Below are positions 25,613 to 38,337 of a stretch of DNA of 64,000 bases, in pieces. Source of the DNA: Ficedula albicollis (Eukaryota > Chordata > Aves > Passeriformes > Muscicapidae); NCBI RefSeq assembly GCF_000247815.1, contig NC_021673.1, forward strand, positions 106,221,174 through 106,285,173, in the 5' to 3' direction. Below the pieces are notes generated by a model. That model saw only the letters and a program-made list of their open reading frames with translations. It ran no database searches and was not told where the DNA came from. The stretch's first letter is position 1. The number at the start of each line of letters is the position of its first letter. The position numbers and the translations under genes are program-made.

Positions 25613-26261
25613 TGGAAAACAGATGTTTAACTCCAGGGCCAAGTGTTTGCCTAAGCAAACTCTCTTGGGGAGCTGCAAGAGCAAATACCAGGAAGACAAA
25701 ATAGTCACCCCATAGGATACCTATAAACTTCTTGTAGATTCTTGAGATAGATAAGGAGACAAAATGGCATTCTTGTAAGCTTGGGACTAAAAATAGGGAC
25801 GGTAGTGACAGACAAGGCAAGAAGACTTAGGTGGCAAGCCACAGCAGGAAGAGGGTTAAACTGTGATCTCTAAGAGGACCCATCATGATCACAGAGAGAT
25901 TGAGATGGGACCAGCTGTGAGAGAACCTTAAGTCTGTTATGTTTTGAGGTAAATAATTTTCATCCTATTCCTTATAGTGAGTTTCCCAAAAAGAAGCAGA
26001 AGAGCTTTTAAACTTGAAAAGATAAATTCTACTAGACATTTACCTGAAACAGTTGGTTTTTAAAATACAGGAAATTCAAAGTGACTCAACAAGATGGGGT
26101 AGAAATGAATATGACTGGAGAACATTTTGGTGAAGAAGCTGTGAGTGAAAATTGCTCAGGAAGACAGACGAAAGCTGCCCTGTGGAGCTGGATTGTTCCC
26201 TGCATTTGACACAGAGCTCCTGTGTGGTGTTAAACAAGCAATTTCCTGCAGATGTCAGAGT
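25613..26261 (+). other. DLGAP1: Intronic unique sequence
   Basis: No gene or recognised repeat is seen between the triple repeat and the CR1 fragment. Confidence 0.7.
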
Positions 26262-26345
26262 GACACAGAATCACAGGTTGGACTGGAAGGCACCTTTAAA
26301 GTTCAGCTAGTTCCAACCCCTGCCATGGGTGGGAGCATGTCTGCC
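26262..26345 (-). mobile_element. CR1 LINE 3'-end fragment, reverse orientation
   Basis: ACAGAATCACAGGTTGGA, then GGAAGGCACCTTTAAAG and TAGTTCCAACCCCTGCCATGGG, is the reverse complement of the familiar avian CR1 3' end (…CTTTAAAGGTCYYTTCCAACC…ATTCTATG). Only the terminal part is kept, so this is a typical 5'-truncated insertion. Its inner end has been copied in the 66-bp duplication that follows. Confidence 0.85.
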
Positions 26346-26448
26346 TGCATTGAACTTGATTCATAGGTCTCTGGCTGGAGAGCCCCTGTCATGGGTGGGA
26401 GCATGTCTGCCTGCGTTGAACTTGATTCATAGGTCTCTGGCTGGAGAT
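26317..26448. repeat. Tandem duplication, 66 bp x 2, overlapping the CR1 end
   Basis: CCCCTGCCATGGGTGGGAGC... at 26317-26382 recurs at 26383-26448 with two substitutions (GCC/GTC and GCATTG/GCGTTG). The duplication took the CR1 border with it, so it happened after the insertion. Confidence 0.93.
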
Positions 26449-27619
26449 GCTTATTGGCTTGGTTAATTGCTGGGTAGAACTGAAGTCACAGGGAACTCTC
26501 CTTGCATGCAGGAGGTGATCACCTCCTACACCCAATCTCCACTGAATTAGTAGCCATTTTGTGAAGAAATAGCCAATTGGGCTGAGTTAAGGCTTATAAG
26601 GGCTCTGGGTTTTTTTACAATCTGAGTACAGGGCATATATTGAGAGCATCCTCAAGGAAAACTTATGTCTTATGTGCAGATAGATGGCTATATTGATTAT
26701 ACAGAAAAATTTTTAATATAGACTTCATAACCAATCTTCTGTCCTCTGATTTCCCCCCAACTTCAATTTACTTTAAATCGTAGTTTATGCCTCTCTGTGT
26801 GTGGCTTTCTCTGGGATCTCCAGTGTTTGAATTTGTAACAATTTGTGTTAATAATGGGACTCTAAGTCATTTCCGCTGTCATATGGAGTTTATTTATAGG
26901 CAGATGATGTAAATGCAGCTTTGCAGTGTTGGGAATCCTATAGTACCTGACTAGCTCTCAGAGAGGTCCCCCAGTTTTTCCAGTATCCAGTGTTGGTACA
27001 TGCAGAGCACTTTTGTATGGTCTCTGTGCAGTATTTAATCATCTACAGATTTAAGCAATAATCCTAATAAACTCTAAAATATAAAAAAGCTATTATTTTT
27101 TTTAAATGCAGAGACTAAAAAATGCTGGAATGAAGTTCATCCCATAAGCTGTTACCATTTTTGCATCCTTATCACACACATTCACTAGAACAGGGTGCAA
27201 ACAAGATTAAAAATCAAGTATTTCGGGAAAGGTAGAAGTAGTGATAAGTAATGTTTAAAAGAAAGGCTTAAACTTTGCTGTTTCAAACATGCTTGCCATT
27301 TCAAAGAGCTTCCAGCTTTAGCCTTAATACCCTCCCAAAATGTTTCCTCTTTAAATTTGGCTCTACCCCCAGAAATAATTTCCTTCTTGAAACTGAAAAC
27401 AGCAGTGACAGCTCTTCTGCATGTTAAGACGTCACTGCTTAAAATCTGATACCGCATATCCCTGCAGGCTCAGAAACTGGAGCTTTATATTGCTGCAGAA
27501 GGTTGATCTCCAGCTGCCTAATTGTTCTGTGCAGCTGCTTCTTTCAAATCCTGTAAGGGTCTGATGTATCAAAGTTGAAATTATCAATTTCTGCCATGAA
27601 AAGCTTTCATAAGTCTTTT
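26449..27619 (+). other. DLGAP1: Intronic unique sequence
   Basis: No gene is seen. The minus-strand ORF at 27185-27457 (90 codons) has no recognisable domain. Confidence 0.7.
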
Positions 27620-27635
27620 ATATATATATATATAT

Positions 27636-28644
<1,009 letters not shown>

Positions 28645-28786
28645 ATTTGACATAGTGATAGACCTGCATATCTTAACTGAAGGTTTTAATGCTGCTTTGA
28701 AATGGAAAGGAAAACATTTGACATAGTGATAGACCTGCACATCTTAACTGAAGGTTTTAATGCTGCTTTGAAATGGAAAGGAAAAC
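28645..28786. repeat. Tandem duplication, 71 bp x 2
   Basis: ATTTGACATAGTGATAGACC... at 28645-28715 recurs at 28716-28786 with a single visible substitution (GCATATC/GCACATC). Confidence 0.95.
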
Positions 28787-28809
28787 ATCCTTATGGATAA
28801 GGGAAAGGC

Positions 28810-29068
28810 CAAGGTGCCTGATACCTTCTTTGTCTCTATCTTTGTGAGATCAGTTGTTCTCAGGGTACCCAGCCCTTGAGCAGGAAGACTGGGACAGGGA
28901 GCAGAGTGAAGCCCCCATAATCCAAGGGGAAATGGTCAGTGACCTCCTGCACCACTTAGACACACACAGGTCCGTGGGGCTGGCTGGGATCACCCAAGGG
29001 TGCTGAGGAGCTGGTGCAAGTGCTCACTGAAACACTTTCCATCCTTTATCAGCACTCCTGGCCAGTAT
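28810..29068 (+). mobile_element. CR1 LINE ORF2 fragment (between endonuclease and reverse transcriptase)
   Basis: Translated with frameshifts, the sequence gives DTFFVSIF, then EMVSDLLHHLDTHRSVGLAGI, then LSILYQHSWPV. These correspond in order to the CR1 pol linker and the start of the reverse transcriptase region (consensus-like …LLHHLDTHKSMGPDGIHPRVL… and …SIIYQ.SW…). Stops and frameshifts show it is long dead. Confidence 0.8.
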
Positions 29069-32000
29069 GCAAGCACTTATGGTATCATGGTGTTCTACTT
29101 TTGATGTCCTATTAGTTCACTTCAACATTCTTCCACATTTTAATCAGGACGGGAAGGTGTAGCACCATGCAGGTAACCATGTCAGCATGCAAAATCTAGT
29201 AGTTTTTAGAGTCACTTTTAAAATTCTGTCATTTTGGTCTTATCCTCTTACATAATGTCCAGAGGGATCCTCAGGTCACAAAAAGCATTGACACATCCAT
29301 AGCAAATAGCAAGGTTCATACACCTTGCTGCAGGTTATCTGTGCTGTATTCCAGATTCACTTTATTGCTTCTAAAGTTTTTCTTTAGGACGAAATTTTGG
29401 ATGACCTTGAGTTTATTTTTGAAAAAAATAACTATATCAGTGCCTGTTTCTGCAACCTAAACAAACGAAATTAAACAAAAATCACATGGGAGTTTAAGCC
29501 TTCATATTGATTTAGAAATACCTAGAACATGAGTTGAGTTGGAATTGCTGTGTTTCAGCCATAAATGTAAATGTAGGATTAATTTTGACTGAAAGGAAAC
29601 TTGCCAAAGGCCACTAAGTAACATTGTTTTGAATGATAAGCAGGTGCTTGCTGGTGTGAAGTTTTTCTGAGATTAGGAGTGAAAAAGTTAAAGAGACAGT
29701 TTCCAAATCATTTCACTCCCACGTTTGTCAATGGAGTGAATCCTAAAAATCCACTGCCAAGAAGAGGAAAACAGCTGATGTCTATGATTCAAAAAAGGGA
29801 GTCAGACCCTGATATATAGACATACACTTTTATGGGGCAATATGGCTAAACTATATTATAAGCAACTGATAAATTGCTGTAACTTGTAAGGTTTGTCATT
29901 CATCTTGTTCTACTGACTGCCTGGAAAAATAATAAGCCAATTATCCTTGTCATGTGTTATCTTAAACTATGACTGATGACTTCTGCTGACATTAATTTTA
30001 ATACTTTAAGGAGAATTTTTCTTCTTGTGTTATTAGTTCTACTGTTATGCTTTTTGTGTCCTCTGTGAATTCTCCAGGTGGGAAGAGTTAATTTTTTCTA
30101 AATACAGAGAGACAATTAAAAAAGACTTTGTAGTTTCCTTTTTCTTGTATCACTAGCTGTTTTGGAATTCACTTAACTACAACATTTGACTAGTTACGTA
30201 ATCCTGTTCTTTGTATTTGCAACCACTCTTCTGTCAAGTGAGAATCTCAGACTCTACCTGTACATGCATCAAAAGATACTTGCACTTCTGATAGTATTAA
30301 CTTTCAAAAATTGTTCCATAAATATTTTCAGAATGGACCTCCTTAGTCAGAAATATGTGGGAAAAAAAATCATGTGGTGATTTCTGAAATTATTGGTTCA
30401 TTGCCTCTGAAGGAAAAAAAATATTAATTTCTTTTCCTCCCCAGACTATTTTCTGATGTGTTCAGTGTTGCGCATTTATTGTTTCAAATACCCAATTTCT
30501 TTACTTTTCTGATATATCTTCATGATTCCATTCCCACTTATAAAGCTAATTATGATAGTACTCAACACTGACAATCTATTTTTTATCCTTGCAATAATCC
30601 ACAAATGATAATAGTAAGGATTATTGTCCCTGTGTCACTGATGAAAAAAAAACTGAAATAAAAAGGGAATTGGAGCTTCAATTTTTACTCTAGACCTTCT
30701 GATTCTGGTCTTGTGTGTGCTGATAACATTAAGCTTCCCATCTGAATACTGAAGTTTTCTTCTTCTCATAGCAGTAGCATATATGCTCTGGTTTTAAATT
30801 TGCCTCTATTTTAATTTCTGTTCATTTAACCTCATTTCAATTAAGATATATATAAAAAAATGAATAGATAGTTACCTCAATAAATTGTTTTTCAATCAGC
30901 ATTAAGCAGTGATTTAGGAGTGAACGTGTGGATTTTAAAAGTTCAGAAACGGAACAAAGCAACACATTTCAAAAGTTAATAGTGATGCTTGTCTAATCAA
31001 TACACTGCTAAGAAAGGTTGGGAAAGTGATTACTAATGAAGCTTTGGTAGACTAGAGTTGTTTTTGTCATCACCTCAATGAGGACTAAAGAAGGCAAGGA
31101 TGCTCCCTGTGATAGCTGGACTTTTGATCTTCTTTAGAGAGAGAAATGGAAGAGATGAGGTCAGGTTTTTTTTGGCACATCTGCATGAAAAGTTTTGTTC
31201 AGCATCTTCCTTGGGATCTTGCTTGTAACCTTGGTGTTATACCTCTTTTTTTTTTCTGCTCACCAAATTAAACCTGATTCCTTTTGACAAGTGTTTGCCA
31301 TCAATGTTTAGAATCTAAATCTTTGTGCAAAGAGTCAAGTAACCTAAGTGTTTTATATTTATCTGAAGTTTCTGGATTTCATGTGAGATGGGAAGACTAG
31401 CACTTATAGTTGATAAGTTAACTTTGTTTCCTAAAAATGGATTAAATTCTTGAGTTTCTTATTTTTTGCAACACAAATGTTTGCACTCATGAGAAAATGC
31501 AGCTGACATCGTTTTGGGAAATCAAGGAAATAAATGGCTAAAACAGCTGTAAGGAAATTAATATTTGGCTAGTTTGCTTGGAGTACAGTGAAGTTCTCAG
31601 TCAGAGCAGAGTTTCTATCTGCTACAACCATTAATTTTGCTGATTTACTGTAAACATTTGAAATAGCATAAGAGAGCCTAATTTCCTGCCTTTCTTTTAG
31701 AAATAGTACTGCCTGATTCCCACATGCAGCCCTCTTCAGCTTGGAGTGTTTATTGGAACTATTTATTGCTCTTGTTAAGCCTGGGTGGCATTCTTTGAGC
31801 TACAACAGCTCACTGCAAAGAGGGACCTGCAGGTCTGTGAGGCATCCCTGAACATGGGAAGTTCAAAGCTGTTTAGGTTGAGAAACCATCCAGATCCCTT
31901 TCCCCAGATTCTCAAAACTGGGAAGTTTGTGTTCTGGTTTGTGACTCATGAGGTGCGGGTTATGATCTGTAGGAAGGAAGCGCAAAATTACCTTGATTTT

Positions 32001-35000
32001 GTACAAGAATGAGTTTCACAGGACTTCAGGAGCAACTTTAAGCCCCTGGTAGTGACAAGATCAGATAAGTAGCGCAGTGAAACCCTAACTCGTGACTCCA
32101 GGGAGCTGTGCTGTTCAGCTGGGTCTGTGCATCCATCATCCCCGGGGCAGCTGCTGTGAGTCAGCAGCTGACCCAGAGCCCAGGACTGATCCCTCCTTCT
32201 GCCTGCTCTGATGGCTCAGGAGAGGGGGGATGTCTGTGTAGGACAGATCAGCACAGAGGGGTTATGGATGGGTAATTCCCATGCCCAAGGATGGGGGGAA
32301 GCACCTTCCAACAAGGGCAAAAAAGTAAAATGCCCCTAGACATCAGAAGTAGAACAGGGATCTGACCTGCTGACAGAACAGCAGACCCTACTCTCTGTAG
32401 AAGGCAAACCTGGAGAAATTTCTGTTCTTGGTCTTTTGGGGAGTGAGTGAGGCAAGCTGGCTGGGCTCAGACAGGCAAGATGAGGTGGTCTGATCAGCAG
32501 CTTGTGCTGCTGTATCGTTGGAAGCTGTGCCTCAGCACTCCTCCTAGCTTGCTGCAAATTCCTTATGGCAATGTGCACATTTACCAACAAATAAAAAGAT
32601 CTTCTAAGACCTTTTAAAAGATCTCTCTTTTTGAACTCTTACGCTCATATTCATCGTGTCCTGCAATTAATGTCATTTGGATCTTACATCTGGCCTGATG
32701 AGACTTCCATTCTAATCATCAGCTTTTGTCATTACTAGGTCATTTAAATCAACATGCTGATCTGATTGAGTAATTCTAGTCTCAGCCTCTACCTCTGATT
32801 TAAGGTGGCAATATCTTAACCTTACAGTAATGAAACTTTGAGTAGCCAGTAGCGTGTTTGTAAGTGGCCAGGAGCCAGTGCTAGGGGCCTTGATTATTAC
32901 TGCTGAGGAAGTGAGAATTTTTCTTAGTCCAGGAGAACATGTTCTTAAATCATTCTAAACAACTAAACCTCATTTTCTGTTTTATAACCCAAATAAAAAT
33001 GTCATTTTACTTGTTTGCTGTTAACTCTTCCAAACATCTTGTGCCTCTGCCTTGGCCAAACAAACAGTCCGCACACTGTGGTTCTGTTGGACAGCTAGAA
33101 ACTGTTTGCTCATTTTGTTGACCCAGTTCCAGCCAAGCAGTAAATGTGGAATACAAAAAATTCAGATTGTCTTGGTCAAAGTCAGAAGAATCAGGTTTTC
33201 TGTAATATTTAGTTGCCAGTCCCAATAAAAATGGGTGTGAATACTTTCCAAAAGAAAAGCTTTAAAGAGCATATGTGATTTTGAGGATTACCATGAGCCA
33301 GAGGATTATTATTTGAGAGACAAAGAGAATAAGAGATTACAGCACATTAAAAGAGAGTTGTTTTACATCAAAGGTGTAGGATGGTTACACACTTTGTATA
33401 ATACAAGGCATTGGCCAGGGAGCCAGACAGCTGGGATTTGGATTGAGCTCTCAAGCTCTTTCAGCTTTTCTGATTTCAGCTCTATATAGCAGTGTCTGAA
33501 ATATGCAAAGATGTTTGCATTCAGAAGTGAATTAAGCAACAATAATCAGCTTACAGATTTCTGTTCTGTGATACGCTGAAGAAAAGAGAAAAAAATCCAG
33601 ACATTTAGGTCAAATATAAAAAGCCTCTGGGCTGTTTGGAGTGAGCATCCAGTTGAACGATCACAGGAAGAAATTTATATTAATCAGCCCATCAAAATAG
33701 CCTCTTCTCTTTGGCAAAAGGCATAACTCAAACATTTAGTGTCTTTCATCTTGTCTTGAGATTTGTTTTCATCATCTGATCACAGCTGAAATATTAAAAA
33801 AAAAATTGAGTCTGTACTTAAAAATTATTGTGCAATATATATCTAAGACTAAAAGTTTAGGTTTTCTCATGAATTTTAGATTAAGAAAATTTACAATCAG
33901 CATTATTATGGCAATAGATCAATACGGTCTAGCCCAAAGGGCAGGAGCTTAATTCTCTTGCATCTCATTTTTCTTCCTCTGCCTGCAGATGTAGCTTGTA
34001 ACTTACTTGTAGGTCAGATTTGAGCTTCAAAGCTGTGACAGCATTCCTGTAAACGTGTTTGCAGCTGAATGACAGTTCCACATTGTCTGTCCCAAGAGCT
34101 GAGCACAGCAATTCATTAACTCTGAACTATCATCCAGCCATTTGACATATCCCTATGTGTATCCCAACCCTCTCGGGACTGGACTGGTAAGTTCCAGCAT
34201 TCATCAAATAAAGCATCCAGACACATTGCAATAAGCCTACTGTTCATGTAATTAAATAAGTGCAGGGAGCATGTAAATGAGTCTTTGGCAGCATGAGCCC
34301 TCGGCAGCAGCGGAGTTTGGCATTCCACTTTTCCCTGTGATCCCAGTGATGTTCCCTGCAGACCTGAGTGCCCCTGGGGCCGGCCCGGTGGGTGCAGTGG
34401 CCCAAAGTGTAAAATGCCACCGGTAAAGGAAAGAACGTTTATGGCTCATACATCATCTGGCAGGGTTTCTTTCCTCTGGCAGGGCTGTGGCTGAGGCGGT
34501 AACAATAGCAGGCAAACACCAGAGGGAGTTGTTGTTCTACGGGAGAAAGGAGTTCCTCAGGACACTGTTTGTAAACAGTGTGAGGTTCCTACCCAACGAA
34601 AAATGTTCGGGTGACATGACTCCACAAAGTAAATGGTGAAACCATTAATTCTAATGATGTTTTGAAGAGTTGGAGTTCTTCACCAGTTTTCAGTGCTGAT
34701 TCCAATGTACTGCTTCTTTGTACCAAGCAGTTGCTGCATAGCACCTACTCAACCTCCAGTAAATTTTTTACATCTCTTCACAATACTAGAGCCTTGCTCA
34801 GTGTCAAGAGCCAGATGAGCAGGCAATAAGAAGTAACCTCTTTCACTTGTTTATTAAAGGAGTCTTTTCTCCTGCTCCATCCACACAGGCCCATACTCGG
34901 TCAGAGTGCCTGTGTCTTGACTGGTTAAGTCCATGTACCCTCAAAGTCCTGGTTCTCAGAGTCCTGCACATGGAAAATGACCAGGCTGCCACCATCTCCC

Positions 35001-35785
35001 CAGCTGACCTAGTCATCCATGGAAGCAAATCTGGATGCACAGATAGGAAAGAAGCAAGTGAGTTATCTACATACTGGAATAAGCTGCCCTTTCAGCAGCT
35101 ATGCCTGCATTTTATGCCTGCTAAAAGTCTGGCCACCTTATGAAGTTTCAGCTGGCCACAACCAGGAAAAGTGCATCCCCTGGGCTCTCCATAGAGAGGC
35201 TCTTGCAACTGCTCAATTTGCAGTAACTAATTGAAAGAAAACACACAGTCAGCCCCAAGGTGCATCTCTGCCAGTGTCTTTTAGAAGAACATTTCAGTTC
35301 TGAACAAACTGACCCAATTCCATTACACTTCACACAATGCTGGGGCAGGTGGAAAGCTTCTCCAATTCACTGCTGAACTTCCAAGACAAAGGACTAAAGT
35401 GGAGAGTCACTGTCTGCTTTTTCTGTGCATGTAATGAATGCTTCTGCTCTGACTGCTTTTAGTTTCTGTTATTGAAGCGGTGCTTAACTTTCCACAGCCG
35501 TTACACTGAGTGTCACCTGTGGAATATGAAGCAAAGATCAGCTCACCTGTCTTTTCAGCAGAAGACTTCAAAGTTCTTTTCTATTCTCAAGAGGGTATTC
35601 TGTAAAAATCACCCTTTCATTGATGAATATCAAAGTAAATCCCAGCTGAGCCCGATGTTAAATTGTATACCCCTGGCTTTCACAGTGCTGCCAAGGTGCA
35701 GGATTCTGCAACAAAACAATTTTTTCCTAACAGTTTTATTGCAGGTGTGTAAGATCTAATGGAGATGAGCCTATTCTCTTCTTAG
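29069..35785 (+). other. DLGAP1: DLGAP1 large intron, last part before the candidate exon (no other gene seen)
   Basis: Mostly AT-rich unique sequence. The region 31780-32600 is more GC-rich and 34300-34420 has a few CpGs, but neither shows an open exon with splice sites in a usable phase. A small 8-bp-arm hairpin, CACTGTTT-GT-AAACAGTG, lies at about 34563. No tandem duplications were noticed between 29 and 36 kb. Confidence 0.7.
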
Positions 35786-35926
35786 GTGTGTCAGCTTTAC
35801 AGAGCTCACCAGCACAAAAAGAGGATCTTGGCATTGTTACAGTGGCGAACATAGAAGACGCTTCATACATCCGGGTGGATGACTTGCATTGTCAAGATCT
35901 TTTAAAAGATCTGGGCGTTATTAGAG
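35786..35926 (+). CDS. DLGAP1: Candidate DLGAP1 cassette exon, 47 codons, phase 1-1
   Basis: Seen: an acceptor TCTCTTCTTAG ends at 35785 and a donor GTGGGT starts at 35927. The 141 bases between are divisible by three. The frames entered in phase 0 and phase 2 hit stops (TAG and TGA). Only the phase-1 frame is open, and it starts GVSALQSSPAQKEDLGIV and ends KDLGVIR plus one G. The DLGAP1 exon at 6006-6246 ends in phase 1, so this exon would join in frame and could be skipped without a frameshift. It holds four CpGs in a CpG-poor background and has balanced coding-like composition. Known: DLGAP genes have alternative exons. Inferred: this is an alternatively spliced DLGAP1 exon lying before the exon that begins SSCITTYKK in mammals. 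I do not recognise the peptide from a named domain. An exon of a nested gene is the alternative. Confidence 0.68.
35895..35912. repeat. 18-bp perfect palindrome inside the candidate exon
   Basis: AGATCTTTTAAAAGATCT is its own reverse complement and lies 14 bases before the donor. In RNA it could pair with itself or between molecules near the 5' splice site. It encodes part of CQDLLKDLG. Confidence 0.9.
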
Positions 35927-36728
35927 GTGGGTGTTTAATTGTTGATTAATTAAAACAGAACCATACATGAATTATCCAGGCAGTAAACCTTTTTCTTCTG
36001 ATAGGTAAAAAAGAACTCTCAGAGAACTGGAATGCCACTCTTGCCTCAGCTACACCAATCTGAATGTAGAGGATGAGAACTGTATTTAGGTATTTGACGA
36101 TGTGGATACCTCTATGCAGACCAGATTTTCAAGTAGTTTTGGTTTTACAAATGTGTTTAAATATCAGCATCTATGTGAAGTCAGGTTTGATTCCTTGGTT
36201 GCAAAGTAATTCATTGCTCCTCATTTTGAAGGTAAAAATCAATATAAATCAGTATAAATTTGATGCTTCCTACAATGTGAAGTAAAAGTACTTATAAAAT
36301 CAACTTCAGATTAGGAAAATAAAACTCCCTGGGTTGCTCTTATAGTCAGTGTAAAGTCAGAGGCTCTCTGCCCACCTGAAGTTAGACCTTAGTGGTAGCA
36401 TGCTATCTTCAGAAGTGATATAGTCATATAGCATCCCTAGTCCTGTTTCAGTTTCTTTCTCCCTCCAACTCTCCTAATACAGCTGTTTTCTGGATCTGTG
36501 CTGTGAATATGGACTTAAATTTTAAAAAACTAAATAAAAAAGGAGGGGGGGCAGGAAGCTGCTACCACTGAAGACAACTACCATCAAATCTTGTCCTTTA
36601 TACATGCTCTGGAAGGAGCTGGAGTGATCCTTTGTGAACGGCCCACTCCCTGGGGACATTTCCATTGCAGACTTTTAAACACATCCGTGTGTCATTTCTC
36701 TGTGACTTGCTCACAGCTCCTGAGTAGT
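35927..36728 (+). other. DLGAP1: Start of the next DLGAP1 intron
   Basis: The intron opens with GTGGGT at 35927. No gene is seen. Confidence 0.65.
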
Positions 36729-36928
36729 GCAAGTGTTTCTATTGCAGCAGTGATGAAAGTGATGGGAAATAGCATTTTTTCTACAGCAGCTTTTTTGATT
36801 AATACTGGTGTTTGGCCTGGAGAACGTCGCAAGTGTTTCTTTTGCAGCAGTGATGAAAGTGATGGGAAATAACATTTTTTCTACAGCAGCTTTTATGATT
36901 AATACTGGTGTTTGGCCTGGAGAACGTT
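36729..36928. repeat. Tandem duplication, 100 bp x 2
   Basis: GCAAGTGTTTCTATTGCAGC... at 36729-36828 recurs at 36829-36928 with about four substitutions (for example TAGCATT/TAACATT and TTTTTTGATT/TTTTATGATT). The copies are visibly older than the long duplications upstream. Confidence 0.94.
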
Positions 36929-38149
36929 GGCTTGCTGGGGAATGGGTAGAAGACGCACAGGAGCTTGTGACTGTAGCAACTGTCCTTCATTAAATACAGA
37001 TATCCAAAACAAACTGTTTTATAGACCTGAAACAATGTATTGTCATTACCCAAAACATAAAACCATGGTTAATACCTCTTAAGACAAAAGTGCAACAGTA
37101 AACATTGGAGTTGCCATATTTGTGTAAGCCCAAGAGCACTATAAACAGTTAAAATCTGAAATGCCAAGCATGACTTACATTCAAAACTAACCACTGTGAT
37201 GTTACCTGAAAGCTCAAAAGGCTTTGCCAGGCAGGGTTGCAGGGGCAACAGAGAAGGCATTTGTAACATGAAGAGTAATTTCTCACTAAGATCTTTGAGG
37301 ATCTGGTCTGTGAAAATAAATTTTCAATGGTGAGAACAAGGAAAAAAAAAGATCAGCTTGCCCTTGGGAAAATATGGCTTGTAAAGCTCATATAGCTCTC
37401 CTTTAATGACACATTTTTAGATACCTGTGCTTTTGAACGCCTACTTTAAATAGCACCCACCCTTTGGGGCCCTTGCATGAGGACATATAATCTATGATAA
37501 AAATTTATTTTAGTCATGTGAGTGTGTGTCCATATGTCAGACCCCAAACAGAGAAGAGAAGCACTGGATAGTAGTCCCACTGGCAACACAGAGACTGATT
37601 TCAAAGAGTAGAACTCAAAATCACTCTTATAGCCATCTTTTATATTTTTGTCATTTCTATCTGAAGTTGTTACATGAAGTGATTAAGACACTTTGTTTGA
37701 TGTTTGTGGTCTTCTGAAACTGAAGCCCTTCTACCTAATCTGAAATATGTCTATATTTCTGCTACAGCATATTTTCCTATGTCAGCTATGTTCAAACCCA
37801 TTTACCAAGGTAAATCCAAAGGATTTACTATTAAAAAAACTCATCACTCCTTTGAGTCCCCTGAACAGTTTATTCCTCTAATTTCAGTGGAGGATATGCC
37901 TCTAGAAAGTTTACTGTGTGCCTTCAGAACCTGATGGAGCTTTATCACTGTTAGCCTGTCATCAAAGCCATCAAAGTGTTTAATCAATGCCTGCCGATGC
38001 TGAGCTGTTAGCATCCACTCATCCCCTTTACTGCAACACCTTAGTTTCATTAATGCAGATGAATTTCTGTCAGGAAAGTTTCATAGGCCTCAGCCTGGGA
38101 TTTGCATGAGGTTACAAACTCAGACCATGTTCTAGTTAGTCAGGAGCAG
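36929..38149 (+). other. DLGAP1: Intronic unique sequence
   Basis: No gene or recognised repeat. Confidence 0.7.
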
Positions 38150-38337
38150 CCCCAGAGCCAGTTGTGTTTTGCCTCTGCTGTGTCCAGTCTAGTTATCTGT
38201 TAATCATGGATCCATGATGGGCCCTTTGGGAACCCAAATCCCCAGAGCCAGTTGTGTTTTGCCTCTGCTCTGTTCAGTCTAGTTATCTGTTAATCACTGA
38301 AGCCTGGATCCATGATGGGCCCTTTGGGAACCCAAAC
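38150..38337. repeat. Tandem duplication, about 90-98 bp x 2
   Basis: CCCCAGAGCCAGTTGTGTTT... at 38150-38239 recurs at 38240-38337. The second copy has two substitutions and an 8-base indel (AATCATGGATCC versus AATCACTGAAGCCTGGATCC). Confidence 0.93.

Noticed and set aside
35745..35785. Alternative upstream acceptor TTATTGCAG for the candidate exon
   Set aside because: Using it in phase 1 meets a TAA within two codons, so only the 35785 acceptor leaves the frame open.
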